39,859 bases of DNA, taken from contig JAJQEA010000168.1 in assembly GCA_021201905.1 (NCBI GenBank), positions 1-39,859 on the forward strand. Direction: 5' to 3'. Each line of letters opens with the position of its first letter. The stretch's first letter is position 1. This DNA is from Clostridia bacterium (GTDB lineage Bacteria; Bacillota; Clostridia; Lachnospirales; Lachnospiraceae). The notes under the pieces are model-generated. The model saw only the letters and a list, made by a program, of their open reading frames with translations. It had not been told where the DNA came from and made no database searches. Both the position numbers and the translations under genes were made by a program. Shown in pieces: positions 33,209-39,859 of this stretch.

Positions 33209-33895
33209 CTATCCCTCATACCCCCGCTCCCTGGCTATGCGTATGATGGCGTCCACCACCTGGCTGATGGTCATATGGGAGGAATCCAGAAGCACGGCGT
33301 CCTCCGCCTGCCTTAAAGGCGAGTTCTCCCGGTGCATGTCCCGGTAGTCTCTCTCCTCTATATCCTTCTCGATTTCCCTGATATCGCAGACCTCCCCCTT
33401 TTCCTCCAATTCCCGGAAGCGGCGTCTGGCGCGGATTTCCACCGAGGCAGTCAGGTAAATCTTGGCCGGAGCGTCCGGCAGCACGCAGGTGCCGATATCA
33501 CGTCCGTCCATGATCACATCCGCCTCCCTGGCCAGCTGCTTCTGGAGCTGGACCAGCTTCTGCCTGACGGGCACGTACACAGACGTGGCGGACGCCATGC
33601 GCCCCACTTCCTCTGAGCGGATCAGTCCTGACACATTCTCCCCGTTTAAAATGACCTGCTGGACTCCGTCCCCATAGCGGATGGTGACCTCCACCTGAGA
33701 ACAGGCCCTGGCTATGGCCTCCTCGTCCTCCGGCGATATGCCCTGCCTGATAAAATACAGGGCCATGGAACGGTACATGGCTCCCGTATCCACATATACA
33801 AATCCCAGCTTTTCAGCAGCCAGCTTCGCGATGGTGCTTTTACCGGTGCCTGCCGGACCATCAATGGCAATATTGAAATACTCCATGTGTTGCAT
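33209..33895 (-). CDS. cmk: Cytidylate kinase Cmk
   Basis: Phosphorylates CMP and dCMP; 228 residues. The P-loop IDGPAGTGKST, YVDTGAMYRSMALY, IMDGRDIGTCVLPDA and the Arg-rich lid RARRRF are all present. Three in-frame ATGs lie near the start; I prefer 33895 because AGGACAGGAG lies just upstream, but 33886 is possible. It is immediately followed by ispH-rpsA, the usual Clostridia pairing. Confidence 0.92.
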   Translation of the reverse strand: MQHMEYFNIAIDGPAGTGKSTIAKLAAEKLGFVYVDTGAMYRSMALYFIRQGISPEDEEAIARACSQVEVTIRYGDGVQQVILNGENVSGLIRSEEVGRMASATSVYVPVRQKLVQLQKQLAREADVIMDGRDIGTCVLPDAPAKIYLTASVEIRARRRFRELEEKGEVCDIREIEKDIEERDYRDMHRENSPLRQAEDAVLLDSSHMTISQVVDAIIRIARERGYEG

Positions 33896-33973
33896 TCTCT
33901 CCTGTCCTGCGTTCATGTAATTTTATTGTACTCATGGTATCTGCCGCACAGGAAAATCCCTGTGTTCCCGGTG

Positions 33974-35215
33974 CTATAACGCCGCGGCCTTTCCGGCTGC
34001 CCAGCCCGTGGACCATGCAATCTGAAGGTTAAAGCCGCCTGTCACTGCGTCTAAATCCAATATCTCACCCGCAAAATACAGGCCCCGGACTTTCTTTGAC
34101 TCCATGGTGGAGGGGTTTACGTCCTTTACGGATATGCCGCCCTGGGTTATGATGGCTTCCTTATAGCCTCGAAGCCCGGTCAGGGTAAATTCCAGGGCCT
34201 TGGTTGCCTCTGCCAGCCCGCGCCGTTCCTCCCTGGCGACCTCATTCACCTTCTTATCCGGATCCACGCCGCTGCGGGCAATGATAACTGGAATCAGCTT
34301 TGACGGATAGAGATGGTTCAGGGCGTTCTTAAACTGCCTGTTCCTGCTGTCTGAAAAGTCCCTGAGGATGCGCTCGTCCAGCTGTTCCCATGACAAAGCC
34401 GGCTTCAAATCAATCACCAGGCGCAGGGGCTTTTTCCGGATGGCCCTGGCGCAAAAGGAGCTGGCGCTTAAGAGCACGGGGCCGCTGACCCCGAAATGGG
34501 TGAACAGCATTTCCCCGAACTCCCGGTACAGCTCTCTTTTTCCGTCATATACAGCCGCCTCCACATTTTTAAGGGAAAGGCCCTGCAGCTCCTTAACGGT
34601 CTCTGTCTCCTTCACCTCAAAGGGAACCAGGGCCGGCGACAGCTCCGTCAGCCTGTGGCCGCTGTCCGAGGCCCATTTAAGGCCGTCCCCGGTGGAGCCG
34701 GTGGTGGGATAGGACAGGCCGCCGGTGGCCACGATGACGCGGTCGGCTGCCTGTATCCTGCCGCCGCACCCCACGCCCTTACACACGCCGTCCTCCACCG
34801 CCAGCCCCTCCGCCTTCTGATTCAGGCGCACCCTGACTCCCGCCTGCCTCAACAGGCCGGACAGGGTGCTGATGACGTCTGACGACTTGTCGGACTGGGA
34901 AAATACCCGGTTGCCCCGCTCCACCTTTAGGCGAAGCCCTGCCTGTTCCAGCAGATCCATCATGTCCTGGTTTGTAAAACCGTAAAAACTGCTGTACAGG
35001 AATTTGGAATTGCTCACCACGGAGCCAAGCAGCTCCTCCATATCGCAGGCATTGGTCACATTACACCGGCCCTTGCCTGTGATGAACAGCTTTTTGCCCG
35101 GCTTTTCATTCTGCTCCCACAGCTCCACCTCAGCCCCTTCCCTGGCTGCGGCTATGGCGGCCAGCATGCCGGCCGCCCCTGCGCCGATTACAATTACATG
35201 GTTCGTCTCACTCAT
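33974..35215 (-). CDS. HI0933/YhiN-family NAD(P)/FAD-dependent oxidoreductase
   Basis: Flavoprotein of 413 residues. The FAD-binding start VIVIGAGAAGMLAAIAAARE is followed by the family block GKKLFITGKGRCNVTNAC, RVIVATGGLSYPTTGSTGDG, and the C-terminal ITQGGISVKDVNPSTMESKKVRGLYFAGEILD and GGFNLQIAWSTGWAAG. The family includes BaiN of gut Clostridia, linked to bile-acid dehydroxylation, but most members have no assigned substrate and I do not assign one. The ATG overlaps the PPK2 stop as ATGA, so it is cotranslated. Confidence 0.88.
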   Translation of the reverse strand: MSETNHVIVIGAGAAGMLAAIAAAREGAEVELWEQNEKPGKKLFITGKGRCNVTNACDMEELLGSVVSNSKFLYSSFYGFTNQDMMDLLEQAGLRLKVERGNRVFSQSDKSSDVISTLSGLLRQAGVRVRLNQKAEGLAVEDGVCKGVGCGGRIQAADRVIVATGGLSYPTTGSTGDGLKWASDSGHRLTELSPALVPFEVKETETVKELQGLSLKNVEAAVYDGKRELYREFGEMLFTHFGVSGPVLLSASSFCARAIRKKPLRLVIDLKPALSWEQLDERILRDFSDSRNRQFKNALNHLYPSKLIPVIIARSGVDPDKKVNEVAREERRGLAEATKALEFTLTGLRGYKEAIITQGGISVKDVNPSTMESKKVRGLYFAGEILDLDAVTGGFNLQIAWSTGWAAGKAAAL

Positions 35216-36714
35216 TTGTCTGTCTTTACTTCCTTTATTTTCTTTTCCAGGGCATCCACCACGGTCTGGAGGACCTTTACCCTAGCATATCGCTTGTCAT
35301 TTCCCTCCACCACGATCCATGGCGCGTAGGTGGTGGAAGTGCGTATGAGCATCTCGTTGACCGCTTCCTCATACTGGTCCCATTTCTCGCGGTTGCGCCA
35401 GTCCTCGTCCGTAATCTTCCACTGCTTGGCGGGATTGGCCTGGCGCTCCTTGAATCTGCGCTCCTGCTCATCCTTGTCAATGTGGAGCCAGAATTTGAGA
35501 ACCACTGCTCCGGCATTGGCCATATGGGATTCCATCTCGTTGATTTCCTGGTAGGCCCGTCTCCACTCTGTTTCCGAACAAAAGCCTTCAATTCGCTCCA
35601 CCATGACCCTTCCATACCAGGTGCGGTCAAAGATGGCAATATGGCCTGCCTTTGGCACATTGTTCCAGAACCGCCACAGATAGTGGTGTACCTTTTCAAT
35701 GTCATTGGGAGCCGCGGTCGGATTCACCCTGTATCCCCTTGGATCCAGATTGCTGGTCAGACGTTTGATGGCTCCGCCCTTGCCTCCTGCGTCCCATCCC
35801 TCAAAACCGATGACAACCGGAATCCTGAGACGGTAAAGTTCGCTGTGAAGCTCCGCCAGGCGCTTCTGAAGCTTTTTCAGCCGGGTCTTGTATTCCTCCT
35901 CCGTAAGGCTCTTTGAGAGGTCGATGCCGGAGAGGACACCGTTCTTAAACCGCTCCCTTGTCTTGGTCTCCTGCCTCTGCGCCGGCTTTCCCTCTTCCGG
36001 CCTGCGGCGCTCCAGCTCATATTCCAGGCGGTCCATAACCGAGCTGACGATTTTGAGGGCGGCATAATCCTTGTCCACCGCTTCTATGATGACCCAGGGC
36101 GCATAGTCCGTATCCGTATTCTCCAGCATCTCCTCATTCATCTTCAGATACCGGCCGAAATCCTTATTCCTGTTCCAGTCCTCGTCCGTCACCCGCCAGG
36201 ATGTCTCCTTGGACCCCTCTAACTTCTTAAAACGCTTCTTCTGCTCGTCCTTGTCAATGTACAGGAAAAACTTCATGATGACAGTGCCGTCATCACACAG
36301 CTGCTTCTCAAAGGACAGGATATCCTGGTACGCATCCCCAAGCTTGTCCTCCGGTGTAAGGCCGTCAAAACGGTCCACCTGGACGCTGCGGTACCAGGAA
36401 CGGTCAAAGACAGCGATCCGGCCCTTTGCAGGCGTCTTTGTCCAGTAACGCCACAGGAAGGGCCGCATCTGCTCGTCCTCCGTGGGGCGGTCGCAGGCAT
36501 AGACATCAAAGCCCCTGGGATCCAGGGCCTGTATGAGCCGGTTAATCTGCACTCCCTTGCCGGCAGCTCCCATTCCCTCAAACACCAGAATGACCGGAAT
36601 TCCCGCGTCCTTGCATTCCCTCTGCAAAAGCCCAAGCTTCTCTTCCGCCTCGTCCATGACCTTGCGGTACGTCTTCTTGTCCACTTTTTTACTTAAATCA
36701 ATCTTTTCAAGCAT
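35212..36714 (-). CDS. pap: Tandem-domain PPK2 polyphosphate:AMP phosphotransferase
   Basis: 500 residues made of two PPK2 domains, the class II arrangement, which uses polyphosphate to convert AMP to ADP. Domain 1 has P-loop FEGMGAAGKGVQI, DPRGFDVYACDRPTEDE and VFDRSWYRSVQVDRF; domain 2 (from about 270) has FEGWDAGGKGGAI, DPRGYRVNPTAAPND and IFDRTWYGRVMVERI. In known two-domain enzymes only the C-terminal half is catalytic; both P-loops look intact here, though the first has Met-Gly where the second has Trp-Asp. GGAGG lies eight bases before the ATG. First gene of a run with the flavoprotein, cmk and ispH. Confidence 0.88.
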   Translation of the reverse strand: MLEKIDLSKKVDKKTYRKVMDEAEEKLGLLQRECKDAGIPVILVFEGMGAAGKGVQINRLIQALDPRGFDVYACDRPTEDEQMRPFLWRYWTKTPAKGRIAVFDRSWYRSVQVDRFDGLTPEDKLGDAYQDILSFEKQLCDDGTVIMKFFLYIDKDEQKKRFKKLEGSKETSWRVTDEDWNRNKDFGRYLKMNEEMLENTDTDYAPWVIIEAVDKDYAALKIVSSVMDRLEYELERRRPEEGKPAQRQETKTRERFKNGVLSGIDLSKSLTEEEYKTRLKKLQKRLAELHSELYRLRIPVVIGFEGWDAGGKGGAIKRLTSNLDPRGYRVNPTAAPNDIEKVHHYLWRFWNNVPKAGHIAIFDRTWYGRVMVERIEGFCSETEWRRAYQEINEMESHMANAGAVVLKFWLHIDKDEQERRFKERQANPAKQWKITDEDWRNREKWDQYEEAVNEMLIRTSTTYAPWIVVEGNDKRYARVKVLQTVVDALEKKIKEVKTDK

Positions 36715-36819
36715 ATGGTCTCCTCCTTCTCTTCCTGTTTACTATTTTATTCAGTATATCACACTTTCAACTATAATAAAATAAAAAATAGGCAGGGGAA
36801 GGCAAGACCGGGAAAGCCC

Positions 36820-36860
36820 GGACACAGATAGCCAGGACACAGATGGCCGGGACACAAAGA
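36820..36860. repeat. Short tandem repeat of GGACACAGAT units
   Basis: About 2.7 copies of a 15-16 base unit beginning GGACACA lie in the gene-free stretch between the PPK2 and aspartate kinase genes, next to a small CCGGG/CCCGG hairpin (36808-36821). It has no evident function. Confidence 0.55.
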
Positions 36861-36884
36861 CGCCCCTCTCCGCCTCACCTCAGA

Positions 36885-36919
36885 AAAAGCCCCGCGGGGA
36901 AATCATCCTCCGCGAAGCT
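36885..36919 (-). terminator. Terminator of the aspartate kinase gene
   Basis: On the minus strand GCTTCGCGG pairs with CCGCGGGGC (nine pairs, two G-U) around a 12-base loop, and TTTTTC follows. It starts about 30 bases beyond the lysC stop. Confidence 0.7.
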
Positions 36920-36947
36920 TCCTGAATGCTTACCATAGGCAGTCCGC

Positions 36948-38267
36948 CTACAGTTCCGTGATCACGAATATATCATAGATGGCTCTGATAGCCGTCTCAA
37001 AATCATCGTTCTCCACGCCGATAATGATGTTCCACTCGCTGGATCCCTGGTCGATCATCTTCACGTTGACCCTTGCATGGGCCAGGGCGGAAAAGATGCG
37101 TCCGGCTGTTCCTCTGGTGGAGCGCATGCCCCGTCCCACCACTGCAATCAGAGCCAGATCCGACTCCAGTTCCACGGTGTCCGGCTCCACAGCCCTGTGG
37201 ATTCCGGCTATGACAGACTGTTCAAACTCCTCGAATTCCGACTGGTGCACATAGACGGTCATGGTGTCGATGCCCGAGGGCATGTGCTCAAAGGAAATGC
37301 CGTACTGCTCAAACACGCTGAGCACCTTTCTTCCGAACCCAACCTCGGCATTCATCATGGCCTTCTCTATGTTGATGGAGCAGAATCCCTTTTTGCCCGC
37401 GATACCGGTGATGGTGTAGCGCGGCTTGCGGCAGGTGCTCTCCACAATGAGGGTTCCCTTGTCCTCAGGCCGGTTGGTGTTCCTGATATTGATGGGGATG
37501 CCTTCCTTGCGCACCGGGAAAATGGCGTCCTCATGGAGAACGCCGGCTCCCATGTAGGAAAGCTCCCTCAGCTCCTTGTATGTAATGGTCTCGATAACTT
37601 CCGGATTTTCCACGATTCTGGGGTCTGTCACCAGAACGCCTGACACATCCGTCCAGTTCTCATACATATCTGCGTGGATGGCCTTTGCCACAATGGAGCC
37701 TGTGACATCGGAACCGCCCCTGGAAAATGTTTTAATGGTTCCGTCCGGCTTGGAACCATAAAAACCGGGAATGACCGCCTTCTCCACATGCTCCAGGTGC
37801 TCAGACAGCTCCCGGTTGGTGTGCTCCGGCTCAAAGTTTCCGTTCTCGTCAAAGAAAATGACTTCCGCCGCATCCACAAACTCAAATCCCAGGAAGTTGG
37901 CAGCCACGATGCCGTTTAAATATTCCCCGCGGGAAGCCGCGTAATCCCGGCCCGCCTTTGCCAGAAAATTCTCCTCTATCCTGTCAAATTCGTGGTCCAG
38001 GTTCAGGTTTAAATCCAGGCCGTCGATGATATCCATATATCTGCTCTTAATCTTTTCCAGGATTTTCTTGTAGGACCTTCCCTCTGTCACTGCGTCGTAA
38101 CAGGCGTAAAGCAGATCCGTCACCTTCTCATCCTTATCGCTTCGCTTGCCTGGTGCGGAAGGGACCACGTATCTTCTGGACTTATCAGATTTAATGATAT
38201 CCGCAACTTTCTTGAACTGTCTTGCACTGGCCAATGAACTTCCGCCGAACTTCACCACTTTTTTCAT
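36948..38267 (-). CDS. lysC: Aspartate kinase
   Basis: First step of the aspartate family pathway (lysine, threonine, methionine, diaminopimelate); 439 residues, monofunctional. The N-terminal KFGGSSLA motif, FSRGGSDVTGSIVA, and NWTDVSGVLVTDPRIV are clear. Two ACT-type regulatory domains follow from about 285: YTITGIAGKKGFCSINIEKA and LIAVVGRGMRSTRGTAGRIFSALAHARVNVKMIDQGSSE, so feedback inhibition by an amino acid is expected. AGGGAG lies about nine bases before the ATG. It stands alone, with its own terminator. No lysine riboswitch was seen in the leader. Confidence 0.93.
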   Translation of the reverse strand: MKKVVKFGGSSLASARQFKKVADIIKSDKSRRYVVPSAPGKRSDKDEKVTDLLYACYDAVTEGRSYKKILEKIKSRYMDIIDGLDLNLNLDHEFDRIEENFLAKAGRDYAASRGEYLNGIVAANFLGFEFVDAAEVIFFDENGNFEPEHTNRELSEHLEHVEKAVIPGFYGSKPDGTIKTFSRGGSDVTGSIVAKAIHADMYENWTDVSGVLVTDPRIVENPEVIETITYKELRELSYMGAGVLHEDAIFPVRKEGIPINIRNTNRPEDKGTLIVESTCRKPRYTITGIAGKKGFCSINIEKAMMNAEVGFGRKVLSVFEQYGISFEHMPSGIDTMTVYVHQSEFEEFEQSVIAGIHRAVEPDTVELESDLALIAVVGRGMRSTRGTAGRIFSALAHARVNVKMIDQGSSEWNIIIGVENDDFETAIRAIYDIFVITEL

Positions 38268-38576
38268 TTTGTCTGTCTCCCTTGTTTCTTTCTATGCGCC
38301 GGATATGGAGCGTATTTCATAAAATATCTCATAAAATAAATGCCACTTTATATGTATAGCGTTACAAGTGCAAATAATACCTTACTTTGTTATGTATATC
38401 AATACTTTTAAAGGAAAAAATTTGCGCACAGGAGACATTTGTTTTTCTATGACGGACTTTTCACAGGGAATGTCCATGCACCGGCTCACGATTTCGCAGA
38501 AAGTTCACCGGCGCCGGCGCCGGCACAGTCGCAGGCACAGGCACAGGCGCAGGCACAGACGCCGGCGTGGTCCCCA
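38268..38576. other. Gene-free region between lysC and the HD gene
   Basis: This 309-base stretch holds the lysC leader and the low-complexity block described separately. Near 38315-38338 a 12-base unit ending CATAAAATA is directly repeated, within a very AT-rich segment that should contain the lysC promoter (TTGCAC and TAAAGT, 17 bases apart on the minus strand, is a weak candidate). The plus-strand open frame here is Arg/His-rich repeat translation and is not called. Confidence 0.45.
38508..38568. repeat. GC-rich hexanucleotide repeat block
   Basis: It opens with a 16-bp perfect palindrome (CCGGCGCCGGCGCCGG, 38508-38523), continues with about six copies of a 6-base unit (GGCACA or GGCGCA, near 38524-38558), and closes with the palindrome ACGCCGGCGT (38559-38568). 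It lies directly downstream of the HD gene stop (minus strand) and could fold as a terminator-like structure, though no T-run follows. Confidence 0.75.
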
Positions 38577-39167
38577 TTATGCCCCGTATTCTTTCATCTC
38601 TTCACCCACAGCGGCTTCGCAGGATCGCATGGCCCGTATGGTCTTGTCCATAAGCTCCTCCAGGGTCCAGCCCAGCCCCTCGGCCCCTTCCCTGATTACA
38701 TCCCTGGAGCATCCGGCCGCGAAGCGCTTGTCCTTAAACTTCTTCTTAAGACTGGACACCTCCATGTCCATGACGCTCCCGGACGGACGCATCCTGGCCG
38801 CGGCCCCAATCAGGCCCGTAAGCTCGTCCGACGCAAACAGAATCTTTTCCATCTGGTGCTCCGGCTTCACATCCGATACAAGACCATACCCGTGGCTGCA
38901 TATGGCATGGATGAGCTCATCCTCCGCCCCTGCTTCCCTCAGAAGCTCCGGCGCCTTGACACAGTGCTGCTCCGGGTACATTTCAAAGTCAATATCGTGC
39001 AGCAGGCCGGCGATTCCCCAAAAATCCTCCTCCTCCCCATATCTCTGGTCCTGGGCAAACCAACGCATCACGCCTTCCACGGTAAGGGCGTGAAGGATGT
39101 GGAACGGTTCCCTGTTATATTTTTTGAGAGCCTCTAAGGCCGTCTCCCTTGTCAGTGCTGTTTTCAT
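38577..39167 (-). CDS. HD-domain protein, probable metal-dependent phosphohydrolase
   Basis: 196 residues. The HD superfamily pattern is visible: an upstream His in PFHILHALTVEGV (residues 22-34), the His-Asp pair in GLLHDIDFEMYPEQH, and HAICSHGYG later, followed by ILFASDELTGLIGAAARM. This arrangement matches small HDIG-like hydrolases often annotated as hydrolases or phosphohydrolases; the substrate is unknown. AAGGAAAG lies close to the ATG at 39167. It has a strong promoter and stands alone between lysC and the divergent acetyltransferase. Confidence 0.85.
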   Translation of the reverse strand: MKTALTRETALEALKKYNREPFHILHALTVEGVMRWFAQDQRYGEEEDFWGIAGLLHDIDFEMYPEQHCVKAPELLREAGAEDELIHAICSHGYGLVSDVKPEHQMEKILFASDELTGLIGAAARMRPSGSVMDMEVSSLKKKFKDKRFAAGCSRDVIREGAEGLGWTLEELMDKTIRAMRSCEAAVGEEMKEYGA

Positions 39168-39211
39168 CTTTCCTTAATCTCCTTTCCTCTGTATGAAATC
39201 ATATGATATCA

Positions 39212-39240
39212 ATTATAAACAGCCGGAGTTTAAAATGCAA
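39212..39240 (-). promoter_or_regulatory. Promoter of the HD-domain gene
   Basis: On the minus strand TTGCAT (complement of 39235-39240) and a perfect TATAAT (complement of 39212-39217) are spaced by 17 bases, leaving a leader of about 38 bases. Confidence 0.7.
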
Positions 39241-39261
39241 TACCATCCGGTTTTGCTTTTA

Positions 39262-39290
39262 TTGACGCAAGGGTCCATGAATTGTATACT
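39262..39290 (+). promoter_or_regulatory. Promoter of the GNAT acetyltransferase gene
   Basis: TTGACG (39262-39267) and TATACT (39285-39290) are spaced by 17 bases, with transcription expected near 39297. The leader of about 60 bases contains a GGGG/CCCC hairpin (near 39320-39333) upstream of the AGGAGG site. Confidence 0.7.
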
Positions 39291-39356
39291 GGATATAACC
39301 ATATCAACGCGCGGGCAGCGGGGTGCAAACCCCTCTCCCATCACAGGAGGACATAT

Positions 39357-39859
39357 ATGACTTATCGTTTAGCAACCACAGATGACCTGGACCGGCTGGT
39401 AGCCATGTCGGACCAGGCCAAGGCATCCTTTAAGGCAAAGAACATTGACCAGTGGCAGAAGGGGGAGCCCAACCGCCAGGTCATGGAGGCCTCCATCCTC
39501 CAGTCCCAGCTTCATGTACTTGAGGACAAGGGACAGGCCATTGGGATGATTACCATTGTCCCCGGACCGGAAGCCAGCTATGCCTCCATCGACGGAGCCT
39601 GGCTGAACCAGGAGCCTTACTTCGCATTCCACCGGGTATGTGTGGAAGAATCCATGAAGGGCCGCGGACTGGCCGCCCTGCTTTTCTCGGAAGCAGAACA
39701 GTATGTCCTGAAAACAGGCGTCCGCAATATCCGCATCGACACCCACCCTGACAATCAGGCCATGCAGCGCGCCCTGGCCAAAAGCGGCTACATCCGCTGC
39801 GGCACACTTGTCCTCACGGAAGGCAGCGAGGCGGGGGATTTGAGGGTGGGGTATCAAAA
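39357..39859 (+). CDS. GNAT-family N-acetyltransferase (partial, runs off the window)
   Basis: 167 codons from the ATG at 39357 with no stop before the window ends. AGGAGG lies six bases upstream. The product begins MTYRLATTDDLDRL, typical of the GNAT first strand and helix; the acetyl-CoA block is VCVEESMKGRGLAALLFSEA (V/I-x-x-x-x-GRG pattern), and the late IRIDTHPDNQAMQRALAKSG-Y segment is the family's fourth motif. Transfers an acetyl group from acetyl-CoA to an unidentified amine. Little should be missing, as the family is about 160-180 residues. Confidence 0.85.
   Translation, partial: MTYRLATTDDLDRLVAMSDQAKASFKAKNIDQWQKGEPNRQVMEASILQSQLHVLEDKGQAIGMITIVPGPEASYASIDGAWLNQEPYFAFHRVCVEESMKGRGLAALLFSEAEQYVLKTGVRNIRIDTHPDNQAMQRALAKSGYIRCGTLVLTEGSEAGDLRVGYQ

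Noticed and set aside
38268..38500. Lysine riboswitch upstream of lysC
   Set aside because: The leader is AT-rich and none of the conserved L-box segments could be recognised.
38368..39137. Arg/His-rich and Ala/Gln-rich plus-strand open frames
   Set aside because: They are translations of the hexanucleotide repeat joined to the antisense of the HD-domain gene, with poorly spaced ribosome sites.
39369..39857. 162-codon minus-strand open frame at the right edge
   Set aside because: The plus strand there encodes a clear GNAT acetyltransferase with promoter and AGGAGG site.
1..39859. tRNA, rRNA and CRISPR arrays
   Set aside because: None were recognised by eye: no cloverleaf with a conserved T-arm, and no regular repeat-spacer pattern.

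Overview
The window looks like chromosome from an anaerobic, spore-forming Clostridia, most likely a Lachnospiraceae member of the Enterocloster/Clostridium clostridioforme type. The evidence is a fused ispH-rpsA gene next to cmk, an alpha/beta-type small acid-soluble spore protein, a complete run of anaerobic (cbi-type) corrin genes, LytS/YesN and LytTR two-component systems, strong AGGAGG ribosome sites and moderately high GC. The genus is inference; no rRNA or tRNA gene is present to fix it.

Layout. (1) 1-603: no convincing gene; a terminator-like hairpin and a 160-bp near-perfect palindrome that looks like a mobile miniature element. (2) 604-11976, minus strand: a pectin/galactose-type sugar operon, read right to left as cytoplasmic pectin methylesterase, YesN-type regulator, LytS/YesM-type kinase, two membrane-anchored sugar-binding proteins, then the MglB-A-C ABC transporter. 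A well-formed promoter with a direct-repeat operator candidate precedes it, and mglB probably has its own promoter. The MglB here is circularly permuted, and MglC carries a 218-residue charged cytoplasmic extension. (3) 12266-13672, plus strand: a PurF-family phosphoribosyltransferase whose glutaminase site is destroyed. (4) 13680-28631, minus strand: fourteen tightly packed, often overlapping cobalamin genes (cbiG, D, F-H fusion, J, E-T fusion, A, cobT, U, S, a short cobU-like gene, cbiB, cobD, cbiP, cbiC), covering cobalt-precorrin-3 to cobalamin except adenosylation. No cobalamin riboswitch was seen. (5) 28687-31148: a spore-protein gene, then a divergent LytTR regulator and its AgrC-like sensor kinase, which is broken by a frameshift at a T-rich tract. 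(6) 31215-36714, minus: tandem-domain PPK2 kinase, HI0933-type flavoprotein, cytidylate kinase and the IspH-S1 fusion. (7) 36948-39859: aspartate kinase, an HD-domain protein and, on the plus strand, a GNAT acetyltransferase that runs off the end.

How it fits together. The first operon pairs removal of pectin methyl esters with sensing and import of a galactose-like sugar; anchored binding proteins beside a LytS/YesN pair suggest a three-component sugar sensor of the XylFII-LytS-YesN kind. The strongest new observation is the natural circular permutation of the galactose-binding protein, visible by direct comparison with the canonical-order paralogue encoded beside it. Other points of interest are the glutaminase-dead PurF paralogue, the 36-codon repeat-bounded insert in cbiA, the short CobU-like protein without the guanylylation motif, and the possible slippage site in the sensor kinase.
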